A stretch of DNA of 64,000 nucleotides from Phallus indusiatus (lineage: Eukaryota > Basidiomycota > Agaricomycetes > Phallales > Phallaceae): the NCBI GenBank assembly GCA_027605045.1, contig JAQFWX010000091.1:1-64000 (forward strand), given 5' to 3'. Shown here piece by piece: positions 9,516-19,295 of this stretch. The notes beneath the pieces were generated by a model. The model was not told the DNA's origin. It searched no databases and saw nothing but the letters and a program-made list of their open reading frames with translations. Within the stretch, counting starts at the first letter, position 1. Each line of letters starts with the position of its first letter. The position numbers and the translations under genes are program-made.

Positions 9516-11517
9516 ATGGCTGTGGTCGGGAGATCACAGCCTCCCATTGGCTATGTCCATTTAGTTTTGTATCCTCAGCAGCCAAACGCTAACCCGGGAG
9601 TGAATTTTACCTGGAGATACCAGTTTCTTTTATCGAGGGGCATTTCCGGTCACACCTCAAATTCCTCTCATATTTGGGCTGGTGTATCCTGGGAATTCAT
9701 GGTAATTTACTAGACAACCAGCGTCAGCAGGTTAGCTGTGATGGCCAGTTGCAAGACCGAGGAACATATTATTACAGCGTGAAAGAGACAGGCATGTTAT
9801 TTTGCTCACCGTATACTGTTCTAATAACTGAAGTTGAATACTTGAAATAGACGATCTATTTAAGTACGCCGTAGATGTCGAGGCGGTAAAAGTCAGAAGT
9901 GAATACAAATCATCTGACAGTAGCCAGAGAGACCCCGACTTTCGAAAACTCCTTTTTCTGCGGGACGGGGGCTGCGTATTCACATGCTCTATTGACATAT
10001 CCGTTGTTGGAATGCATATCATCCCTCACAACAAAGGAGATGAAGTATGTCACCTCCCGAGGATCAATAGTTTCATTGGCTGACTTCTTTTTCTCAGTGG
10101 ATCAAACACATCGTCGCAAATCGGCCTTCTGATGAGCCCGTTCATGATATCAGAATCGACGACATTCAGAATGGTTTGTTGTGTATCCCACAAATACACG
10201 CGCATTTTGACAGTCAAAATGCCATGATACTCAAGGTATCTTGTTTCTTCTCAAGTGTTATATTATCTCATGTGCCTATGTGTCATGTATCTAGGGCACT
10301 TTTACCCAGCTCAGCAAAAACAAGTCAAAAGGCACAGCCACTAAATCCAAAAACAGCATATAAACAACAAAAGCCCACATTATGTCAGTTTTTTACTATT
10401 CTTTTTTGAGCTCTTGCTTGTATTTGTGTATCTCTATTTGTTTATTTTCTAGGAACAGTCATATGACTCAGTTCCAGGTACTTTTATTTTTCTGTCTCAC
10501 TATAATGTTTCACTATAATTTTTTACTACTCCACCTTTACTAATTAATTTCCTTTCTAAGTAATTCCTTATCTTTTAATTACTAATATTTTGCTTTATTT
10601 GTAGCAGCCCCAAAGTGTATAAATAGGGGCTGATTTCTCTTGTAAATAGGAATCTGCCTTATCATCTATACTAGTGCACCATAGTGCTTACCAATTAAAT
10701 TGGTCTTTCTCTTTTCTTTTTCTTTCTCTTTTCTATCTCTACCTCAAGACTATCAGTAGCAGCCAGCTCAAGTCTTCAACAGCAGCAGCAAGCTCTGTCT
10801 CACCCTCAATAACAAGACCTTTGTTGCCAGACTAGGTTCCCTCTAAACAGCTCTTTTATTTGCAACAGTACAAGGTGCCTATACCTTGAACCAGAGCAAA
10901 TACATTACACTATGACACAGACTCCGAATGCGATTCTTGGTACAGATGATGTCTTGCCGAGTAAACAACGACCATTTCCCTTACATGAAGGCTGTAGTCA
11001 TCCTTTAAACTGTCGTTATACGTATCAGCAAATCGATCAGCCAACCGGGCATTTCGATAACTTTGATAACCTTGTTCTTTTGGACAACAATGATGCTACC
11101 TTCTTGGAGCCGTCCGTACTCCCAAAACCTTCAGCTTTATTATTAAATTATAATTACGGTGCCACAGCAGTGAGGCGCTGGGGGCAGAACACTGCAATAA
11201 TATCCGAACGTGCAGCCGCTTTCCGACCCAAGGCACCTACTCCCGCTATGGGTCCTGCCAAAACTTCTAGGGAGGAAAACAGGAAAAACTTCGCCAAAAA
11301 ACGTAAGAGATTGGAGACAGGTTGCTTGAGTGAGAATGAAGGTGAAGAAAAGGGTACCAAAGTCAGCGACTCTAGAGATGAGGCGCAGGAGTGGGATGAG
11401 CATGATATCATGCTTTTCTTTTGGAGGAACACAAAAATTGTAAGAGAGAGGCTCAGAGATGAGGCTCACAATCTCAGTACACGAATCGAGGATTGGAGAA
11501 GATCTGTTGCCGATTAA
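9516..11517 (+). CDS. HNH-nuclease-like gene, copy 2 (one frameshift, LTR in an intron)
   Basis: Paralogue of copy 1 with the same exon plan: 9516-9791, 9851-10044, 10098-10235 and 10921-11517. The first exon opens MAVVGRSQPPIGYVHLVLY; near 9600 the frame matching copy 1 (EFYLEIPVSFIEGHFRSHL) is one base off, so a single missing base breaks the protein there. Downstream exons are intact: LLFLRDGGCVFTC and GMHIIPHNKGDE form the first half of the nuclease fold, and NGLLCIPQ plus IHAHFDS keeps the His lost in copy 1. The donor after exon 1 is GC (GCATGT) where copy 1 has GTATGT. Intron 3 is 685 bases because it holds a solo LTR; without it the intron would be about 50 bases. The last exon ends with a Lys/Glu-rich region and RIEDWRRSVAD. 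Function is unknown; expression as a full protein needs the frameshift to be an artefact. Confidence 0.6.
10281..10909. mobile_element. Solo LTR of an LTR retrotransposon
   Basis: A 629-bp segment beginning TGTCATG and ending ATTACA (TG...CA, terminal TGT/ACA inverted repeat) is flanked on both sides by CTATG (10276-10280 and 10910-10914), a 5-bp target-site duplication typical of LTR retrotransposon integration. It contains a TATA box and a CT-rich stretch but no coding region, primer-binding site or polypurine tract, as expected when the two LTRs of an element have recombined. Removing it leaves a normal-length intron in HNH copy 2. Orientation follows the TATA box, the same direction as the host gene. 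Family is not assigned. Confidence 0.88.
10618..10625 (+). promoter_or_regulatory. TATA box of the LTR
   Basis: TATAAATA followed by GGGGC sits in the middle of the solo LTR, where the U3/R boundary of an LTR promoter is expected. It points toward the last exon of HNH copy 2. Confidence 0.5.
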
Positions 11518-11523
11518 CGTGCA

Positions 11524-11991
11524 ATGAGCACAGTGCCGCTCGACATCAGCGTCCAGCTGACCAGGTGAGTGCCGTCGCTATGTCCCGCTGTGTCGTTCCC
11601 TCCTGACGACCACCACAGCAAGACGCCGTGTGTCTCCTGCCTTCCTTTGGTTTCTCACTATTTTTTTCTGTCCCAACTGCTTCACGCAACTCCTGTGTTC
11701 GTACCTGGCAATTTTGTTCGATCGTTTCGTCGCCATATCAAGACTACGCGTTCCTCTGACAGCTTGACTTCCGTAAAATTGGACCGTTTAAAGTTATGGA
11801 ATTCTGCATCTCGTCTCACCCTAATTCTATGTCGCGTCTTCACCCTGTTGTCAATGTCTACCACGGCTCCGTCGATGACTTTGTTAGGTGAACGGGTAAA
11901 ATTACACTACGCCCAACATTTTCTTATTATTTCTTTTCACGTTTGCTTTATTTTCTTTTTCGTTATTATTATTTTATCAACGCAGAATTAG
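11524..11991 (+). CDS. uncertain hypothetical gene
   Basis: An ATG seven bases after the HNH copy 2 stop begins MSTVPLDISVQLT and meets a good donor (GTGAGTGCC) at about 11565; an acceptor at about 11622 can join it in frame to KTPCVSCLPLVSHYFF and a longer Arg/Ser/Leu-rich stretch (DRLKLWNSASRLTL). I do not recognise the product. The close spacing makes read-through sequence or chance about as likely as a gene. Confidence 0.2.
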
Positions 11992-12640
11992 TTCAAGTCC
12001 TTATGGGCATTTGTGGTCTTCCTGTAGAATAGATTTCACCGGAGTAACTGTAATTAAGTAGCATCATTGTTAATATAGTACTTACTCGAAACTTTATATT
12101 TTTATCTCTCTCTTAATAATTAGAAACTATAATAGTATAGAAGCCTCAGAATGTACTTGTATCTTCATGTATACATCTTTTCTTGTTCATTTACAAGTTC
12201 CTTCTTCCCACCGCCCTAGTAGTAGCCAGTCGTAAATTTTTTTTCTTTGTCTTCTTTCTTTCCTTCTCGATTCCCATTTATTTCAGTCCATGTCAGTATT
12301 CATTGAACTTCATACAGCAGGTAGCACAATTTGAGTAGAGGTTTCTTTCTGAGTTTTCGTGGGCAGATAGGAGGGATGCGTTCAGTCGCGGAGAGGAGAG
12401 CCCTCCCCCAATGTCCTGCGCAGCGACCAAGCTGCTGAAGAGGCTGGATAGCTTAACTTCTATTATATTTCAGAAATTTCAATTTGTGCATAGCTGATAT
12501 GTTAATGGACTACGGTAAAGCTCATGTCGAAAAATTCCTGTGAGAGATTATCGTTAAAAAGACAGCTTAAAGGATGGACAAAAATTGAAACACATACCAA
12601 GTCAGATACCTAATTCCTGTCGTACCACGAACGTAAATTT
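11992..12640. other. intergenic, AT-rich
   Basis: No coding signal was recognised. It lies downstream of the HNH block and of the convergent hypothetical gene, so it probably contains 3' ends only. Confidence 0.4.
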
Positions 12641-13710
12641 TTAATCATCCGTAGAAGATCTTTTCCGCTTCGTCCTCAACTCCTGGTAACGAATAGTACA
12701 CACAATACGTCATTGAGCATATAGATTATTTAGTCAAAGGAATTTTGCAGGTACTTACAAACGCAAAACCGTCATCCAAAATCGTAACGCTACGATAAGA
12801 CGGCACAAGCTTCATTTTGAAGTTGCGAGTTTTGACCAGTAGGAACACTACATCCAGCTCGACTAATATACCCGAACGAATGCGCACAGGCGAAGATCGG
12901 TCAACAGAGGTTACTATCACATTACTTGAAAACGAAGTAAAAAAAAAGGAATTCAATTCAGGACTGAGATCACTCACTCGTCTAAATATTCACCCTGTTT
13001 CTGTTGCATCAGGTACTGCACCAGATTGTCCTCCGAAAAATAAAAATACGAGGAATGCTTAATCTTTTCAGATAAAAGGCCTCTGGGATCCATTTCGGGA
13101 GGCAAATCTACAGCGGAGTCTACAGACTGGCCACTCCTGAGAGTAAAGTAGCGAGTCTTAAAAGTAATGGCGGGTAGGGTCCCAACAGAACTTTCGTCCA
13201 TAGGCTGAACGTAACCCTGGCTGAATGAACATTGAAAATACTGGTTGAACGCCTCGACCGCCTCGACAGCACAGTAAAACTCAGACGATTCGTGCCCTGT
13301 TAAAGTAATGTGCTGAAAATCTAAACCAGGATTGATATGATCCCTTTGAATAGTTAGAATAAAGAATAATAATGCAGAACGTCGCACACACCTAGGCGTG
13401 ATTCCGCACGGTAGAGAGTAATCTGCGACGAAACCTTGAACTTTGAAATGCGCTTCCTCGGAATTGTCTTTCCAACGGAGACGAAAGTTTCCAAGCGCAT
13501 CCTCGTACTGCTCCACAGCGGAGTGAATGATATGAACATCTGTATAATTGGCAAGCTGAGAATTACGTTCTCCTCCGCTCGCCACAACATTGTAAATTTT
13601 GTCCAACAACTGACCTGGAACAGTGACCGTCCATTTGTAAGTTCGCGAGAATTGGACATGTACTCACAATTTTTGTCAGTAGATACCTGGGTAGACAGCT
13701 CGGCAGACAT
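12641..13710 (-). CDS. Conserved Agaricomycete hypothetical protein
   Basis: Five exons join in frame: 13710-13668, 13614-13392, 13343-12978, 12924-12759 and 12682-12641, giving 279 residues. The start is placed at MSAELSTQVSTDKN because it is the ATG in frame with exon 2; an upstream ATG at 13763 is in another frame. Visible features are LRWKDNSEEAHFKVQGF, the acidic region DLPPEMDPRGLL, and a beta-rich C-terminal segment, SSPVRIRSGILVELDV then LVPSYRSVTILDDGFAFE, ending in a basic KRKRSSTDD that could be a nuclear localization signal. The C-terminal pattern (PVRIRxGDIVE-like, then a hydrophobic strand with RS-TLLD) recalls an uncharacterised family common in mushroom genomes; this is from memory of the family, not a search. 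No catalytic residues are evident. Confidence 0.75.
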
Positions 13711-14060
13711 GAGAACGATGTAATCGTGAAAAATAGAGGTGGAAATACGATACCAAGACACATACCAGTTTATATTTAAGTCTTTTTTTTGGATAACGTC
13801 ACAGTCGGGTGTAGATAGTCAGCATCTCAAGTTCGGACACGATAGCCAGTGAGACCCTACGTCACGAGTTCGAGCCAAGCATGCGATCGGAAGGACGATA
13901 AATTGCAGGTTTCACCAAAAATGTGGCGACATCCGCTCCGTCAGGCAGAGAAGGATGTACTACAAGACACGGCCAGTAAAACACTTCCTCTCGTCGACTC
14001 GACTCGACTGATCTCGGATGGATGGGGAAACAGATTCATTCAGAGTCAGCTAATGTAAAA
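13711..14060. other. intergenic
   Basis: Upstream of the hypothetical gene at 12641-13710 and downstream of the phosphotransferase relic. Nothing else was recognised. Confidence 0.4.
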
Positions 14061-14940
14061 TACATTAAGCTGAGTCCACATGTGATTCAACAACGAACAG
14101 ACCAACCAGTCTCGCAATTTTAATAAGCTCCTTTTGCTCCTCGGAGACGGTTCTCATTGTCTTGCAACTGTAAAATGACTCCAGAACAGATGCCGGAGCT
14201 CCTGCTGCGTGGTGTGGTAGGTCCAGCTCTCCTTCATACTCCGAATACCAAGCATAGTCTCGGGGCACCCGAGTGATACACCGAAAGGACCCATAGTAGT
14301 AATATTCCAGTCACAGACGCTTGCGAGACGGCCTGTCTCCGCGTTCACATGGATATTATTCTCCGGGAGGTCAGCGTGGTTGGGAACTAGCCGCCAATTA
14401 GCCCCGGGGCTTCGAGATGAGCGTCGGGGAAGAGCGTTCTGGTATTAGCTCTTCCTAAAGTGCCTTGAGGTCCGACAAGTACTCGTCATACAGCATGGTG
14501 CGGTCTTTCATCAAACTCGGCATATTGTGCCATGCTGAGGCGAAAAACCTTGTGTGTGAGTAAAGTCAGTTGCACGGATTCCTTCATTAAGGTGGGCGGA
14601 GAACGCGCCTGGCAAAGTCCGGAAGCGTTTACTGAAGAAGGCGAAAGTTGTCCCTGTACAGTTTGCCACGGGCAAGGTACATTGAAATCCCACCCACATT
14701 GCCCATCGTGTAGATGTGAAATGTTGGCGACAAACTCGTGATGTGGCATAAAGCCTTTGTAACATCGCTCGAGAAAGACGTATCTAGGGCAAAGCGACAG
14801 GGACAGAACTGGACGACGCGAGTGCCGTCGTCGGACACCACGGTGTAACTAGACCCGCCTTGTGCGAGTGCTGGGTGGACAGGCATGTGCACAAGTCGTC
14901 CAGTCTTTTGGTCGCAGAGTGACCACACTTGATTAGCTGG
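14061..14940 (-). pseudogene. Aminoglycoside phosphotransferase (APH)-like pseudogene
   Basis: APH-family small-molecule kinase fold, common and expanded in Agaricomycetes. Recognisable parts, in order on the minus strand: VVQFCPCRFALDTSFSSDV and YTMGNVGGISMYL (about 14830-14670), LPGAFSAHLNEGIRATDF (about 14610-14560), VFRLSMAQYAEFDERPHHAV (ending at 14489), then YDEYLSDLKAL, then PNHADLPENNIHV with the catalytic loop HxDxxxxN, CDW at the metal-binding site, and PFGVSLGCPETMLGIRSM. The tail is VSEEQKELIKIARLVGLF. These pieces lie in at least four frame changes (near 14660, 14560, 14490 and 14170) with stops between them and no room for introns, so no intact protein can be made. The N-terminal lobe is missing or unrecognisable upstream of 14930. 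Confidence 0.82.
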
Positions 14941-15783
14941 TTACGATACGATTACAGGGATAGTTAATGAATTTCAATGAATAACTATGGCCATGTTATT
15001 CGACGCCTTCGCGCACAGAACATCGATGCGAATTTTCCAAGTATACAATACCCTATGTTTTCAAGATTATTGTCAAGGAGACCAAAGCTCTAAAATTCGT
15101 TTCTGGTCAAGGATTTAACTACTGAAGTTAACAAGGATAACGGTTTTTTGACAAGAGACATGGTCGATTGATCGCGAACAGCGTCTCAAGGTCCAAATAT
15201 TAAGGAACTGGGACATCCTTTAACCAGAAAAAAACGAGTGGGAATTTTACCGCTGATTGAATTGGCCAAGACGAGTCAAGACGAGCTTTAACTAACCGAC
15301 ACCACGAAACATCTTCATAGTAAATATTGAATTCATAAAGATATACGCCACAGATTCCAGCAAATTCCCCGTCTCTGGGCCGTAACGGCGCCACGTACAC
15401 GTACGCAATGATCAAAATAACCAGGGTATCATCTTTAACTTTTAGGGATGAGTGACCCTGTACCCAATTCCAATTTTGCAACGTCGAGACTCCACGTCAC
15501 AATTGCTGCGTGTTGGGTTGAATACTCTGAGTACTCTCGCGAATAAAATACTTTTTTCGTGCCGCAACGTCCCTTTTTGTCTTTTGAGTGAATTCAGGGA
15601 AATGAAGCAAATCAGAAAGAATTCAATTGGAGCTTTTGCCGCCTGCCAAGGAAATTCAAAGTTGAATGTGATTTCGAGTTCGCCAAGACGAACGTGTGTT
15701 ATCAATATCTTTGGATGAGCGCCTTTTGTAATCATCACACCTTCCCGCTCCTATATATAACACCGGTCGCAACGACCTTTGGA
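14941..15783. other. intergenic, no gene recognised
   Basis: Between the phosphotransferase relic and the kinase-like gene. Open frames of 80-100 codons on both strands show no recognisable motif. The last 80 bases include TATATATAAC (about 15752-15761), a possible TATA element for the kinase-like gene. Confidence 0.4.
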
Positions 15784-17311
15784 ATGTCTCCCCCATCTAT
15801 TGCAATGGGTACGTCTCTGCTGCACTCTCATTCAACACAGCCTTCAACTACAAAACGCAAGTCAAACTCAGCTCCCAGCAATGTTAGTAATAAAAAACCC
15901 GTGAACAAAGGAAATCAGCGTATAACGCTTACGAGCAAGCATAATTGGTGGCGTACGTGCATGTTTTCCCCAAACTACATTTTATTTCTCCTTGTTCATC
16001 ACTAAAAATTAACACAGTAATTGACGTTGAAGAGGAGGACGATGACGACGACGAGTCTTTGCGGACTCCACAACCACCTCCATCCAAGCTATCCATTGAT
16101 TGTGATCGGCCACCAGTTGACGTATCACCACCTCTTTTTCATCCACCTGTTCACCCTTCATCTATTTTTGTTCATCACCCTCCACCTTCACCTTCCCCAT
16201 TCCTCCAGCACTCTCAGCCCTCATTCCCGTTCCCAGCTCCTCAAAATCCGACAGCCCGATTACTTCCTTTTGCATCTGGATCCACATCCGAAATTTTCAA
16301 ATGTATTGTCAAAAAACCAGACATCGTTCAAATGGAAATTAACGGTGAAGTTCAAACCAATGCACCCGACGTTCTTGCACAGTTCCTTGCGGAACTGCGT
16401 GTATACTCCGCTCTCAAAGGACAACACCGCAATTTCCCTGCCTATCTCGGCTCCCTTGAAGGCGTTGGAATGGTACTTGAATGTATAGAAGGCACAAGTC
16501 TACATCGTGTTCTCCTTGACGGACCGCTGGATCGGTTCACAAAAATAAACATGCATGATCAACTGTTGGACGGATTGACATACCTTCATTCATTCGGTCT
16601 TTCTCATGGCGATCTCTCCTTCTCAATGTTCTGGTCACTCGCACAGGGACACTCAAAATACTTGATTTTGGACGCAGCACTAGTATTGAATCCACGTTTA
16701 TTCCATCTTCAGATCCACCTCCAGAGCCCGACTTGTCCATCTTTGGTATGATTTCTCCGTACGCTTCTTACAATCATACACATCCGTCTTCGGCTTACCA
16801 CCATCACCAATACTACAATCACCATCGTCCATCTCTTCAGCCGCGCACGTCTACGAGTCAATCAATCGCCATTCCACCCGACAGTCATCATATAACCTTA
16901 CAGCTCGGAAGAGATAGACACTCGCCATATTCCGTTACATGTGCACAATCTCCCATTTCAATGTTGAACGGAACATCCTATGCAAGTAGCGGGAGCAGTA
17001 CTTATTATCAGCCATTCGAGTCCACGAAAAAAGAGCAGATTCATCCGGGAACAAGACCCTTTTCCGCGCCGGAAATATTAATGTCTCAATGCACCGACCC
17101 TTTACTGGCTGACGCATATTCCTTCGGTATGATTTTGTTATGTTTGGATTTGGGTGGGCTGGTGTCGTTCGAGGAGCGCAAGCAGATTGCATGGGAAAGT
17201 CCCCCTGGGCTCATCGACTGTTCGGTTTTTCGAGAACGTGTTCCTTGGTACGTTTGTGAAGTACACAAACGAAGACGGTTGACGAAAGACGATTTCATGG
17301 CCATTGACTGA
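15784..17311 (+). CDS. Protein kinase-like protein (frame break at the catalytic loop)
   Basis: Serine/threonine-kinase-like protein. Exon 1 is 15784-15952 (ATG at MSPPSIAMGTS, low-complexity Ser/Thr/Lys region); intron 15953-16017; exon 2 from 16018. An acidic EEEDDDDDE patch and a proline/histidine-rich linker precede the kinase-like core, which begins at about 16250 (ASGSTSEIFKC). Later motifs are FLAELRVYSALKG, GMVLECIEGTSL, and the catalytic loop HGDLS-LNVL followed by LKILDFGRST, with HGD in place of HRD and an intact DFG. Between HGDLS (about 16605-16619) and LNVL (from 16622) the frame shifts by one base with no possible intron. After a variable insert the C-lobe resumes with TRPFSAPEILMSQ and ADAYSFGMILLCLD, ending at 17311. 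The shift is either an assembly indel or an inactivating mutation. Substrate is unknown. Confidence 0.75.
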
Positions 17312-17752
17312 GGTTCTGGTTTTTTCCTTTTGTTTCATGCTTCTTTACACTTTTATGAAAGGCTTACGCGCAAGTTTTCTCTCCTATATCGTTAACCATT
17401 GTCATTCAACATCATGTATCAATTTTTCTCTTCTTCATCACATTCAGCGTGGACTTGGGCATTTATGGCATACATTTCACCATTTCTGATTATATCCACT
17501 TGCTCTTTTCTTTTCACTCGATATTTATCGTATTGTGTAGTTTAGGTTTGTGTTAAGTGAATTCCGTAGTTGATTCTCACCTCAAAATGCGGATTACTGT
17601 ATTTGGAGCGAGTCCTTGTAACCTCCAAGCAACGGTCAATAAATTAATCCACTCCGAAATCCGTCAGCAACTCCTGGTGACAGGATCTGAAGGTTGAAAT
17701 AAATGCTACAAGAATATACATAAAGGGAATAATACATTCATATGTACAACAT
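17312..17752. other. intergenic between convergent genes
   Basis: 3' flanks of the kinase-like gene and NKAP. T-rich on the plus strand; no coding signal was seen. Confidence 0.45.
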
Positions 17753-19105
17753 CTACTGCGGCGGCGGCGGTTGCTTCGTTCCAGCAACCTTAAGTTTGTC
17801 TTCCATTAACTCCTTAAACTCTTCCCGAAGTAATTCTTCTCTACGACTCCGTTCTTCTTTCTGCAATTTGAGAATACCTCTCTTCTCCTCTGCACTAATA
17901 ACTTGATTTTCTTTCCTTAGTCGAACTGCGTTCATTCGTCTGTGTCGACTACCGCTCATAACATAACCAGCTGCTTCAAATGCAGCAATTTGATCGGAAG
18001 CCAGACCGATTTCACCACGACGAGGGATACGTGCGTTGGTATCATCCGCCAGAAAAGCGGCCATCGCGCTACCTTCACCTCGGAGGAGAGATCCACCATA
18101 AGACCGTTCGTCCACTTTTGCGGAGGCTTTGAACACAGGCTGAGGCCCGAGTTCTGTATCGGAGTCGTCGTCATCCTGCGGCACGGTGGCTGCTGCTGCT
18201 GCTGTACCATTTTTGATGGTGGTGGTGAGTTCAGCCGTTGAGGACGGAGCCATGAGATGGGTTAACGCATTTGCAGCGGGTTTTTCAACCCATTGTTCAC
18301 CTCTGTCGTCATCAGATTCAGGACTAGGTGTTCTAGTCTTCGTCCGACTCCTCCTCCGTCGTCGGCTCTCTTCTTCAACGGATCTAGATCTAGTTCGCTC
18401 CCGTCGTTCATGGTGCCGTCTTCTCTTTGATTCACGGTGTTCCTCTCTTTCTCGGCGTTTATGGGCTCGTTTCTCTTTCCGCCTTCGTTCTTCTTCTTCA
18501 GAGTCTGTTTCTGATGATGATGGTGTCGCAGACCTGTCATGTCGACGACTTCGCTTTTTGGTACGTTTTCTACGGGGTGACCTCGATCTGGATCTAGACC
18601 TTTTCGTTACGAAAAATCAGCAAAACGGATACACGATGGCAGATATATAAAATCATACATGCTGCGTGCCGGAGCCTTTGGTGAGGGGGGCCATATAGAA
18701 ACTTGCTTGTTATCTCGTAATTGCTGGCGGCTTGATAACAAAAACCATAAGAAAACCCATCCAAAATAATAATAACTGACATAGTACGAACTGTGTAAAC
18801 CAATCACTGCCTCCAGTTTGATTATAATTATCTCTCCTTCCTCTTCGTTCGGGATACATGTTACTTTGCGAATGCCAAGGTGCATTGTTCGTTTCTTTGG
18901 AATATTCCTCGTATTCTGGAGAATGTCTGCGACGGCCGTCATAGTAGTCTCTGCCACGCTCTCTTTCCCGACCCGAGCTGTTACTCCGACTCCTGGTTCG
19001 CTTTCGCTCTGGAGTCCGACTACGAGAACGGTAACGAGAGCGATGAGAAGAGTCGCCGTTTCCTTGGGGGACTAAACCCATTCTGCTGGGGTGAACGGTG
19101 GCCAT
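17753..19105 (-). CDS. NKAP: NKAP-family protein (SR-rich, SynMuv C-terminal domain)
   Basis: NKAP/UL-type nuclear proteins bind RNA and take part in splicing and transcriptional control. Three exons join in frame, 19105-18788, 18723-18659 and 18599-17753, giving 409 residues. The N-terminal part is an RS domain (SHRSRYRSRSRTPERKR), followed by the conserved VSIWPPSPKAPARS, which sits in the small middle exon and fixes the splicing. A second Arg/Ser/Glu-rich low-complexity region follows. The C-terminal SynMuv/NKAP domain shows ERSYGGSLLRGEGSAMAAF, RIPRRGEIGLASDQI, YVMSGSRHRRMNAVRLRKE and QVISAEEKRGIL. The gene is head to head with the mitochondrial ribosomal protein gene at 19296. Confidence 0.92.
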
Positions 19106-19295
19106 AGTTGTTGTTCAGTCCGGACTTGATTGCTGAGATAATCTTGTTTAGTAAGCGCCCTTGCTTTGAGAAATCCGAATCGCTGCTCCGCCTTGCTTTT
19201 TAAAGTTCTCCTAGGTGAGTATTTCAGCTTTTTTTCATTGAGATCACAATAAATGATTGGAATTTGTATTTTTAAGCAGGGCATATGAGATAAAT
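19106..19295. promoter_or_regulatory. Shared divergent promoter, NKAP / uS5m
   Basis: 190 bases separate the two start codons, so both promoters must lie here or overlap the genes. No specific element was identified. Confidence 0.5.

Noticed and set aside
10281..10909. A MITE or DNA transposon instead of an LTR
   Set aside because: Terminal inverted repeats are only three bases (TGT/ACA), the target duplication is 5 bp, and an internal TATA box is present, which fits an LTR better.
6763..11517. HNH genes as homing endonucleases or an intein/group I system
   Set aside because: They are stand-alone spliceosomal-intron genes, not inserted in a host reading frame, and no ribozyme core was seen.
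17942..18650. Plus-strand frames opposite NKAP with long Ser/Arg runs
   Set aside because: They are antisense shadows of the RS-repeat codons of NKAP.
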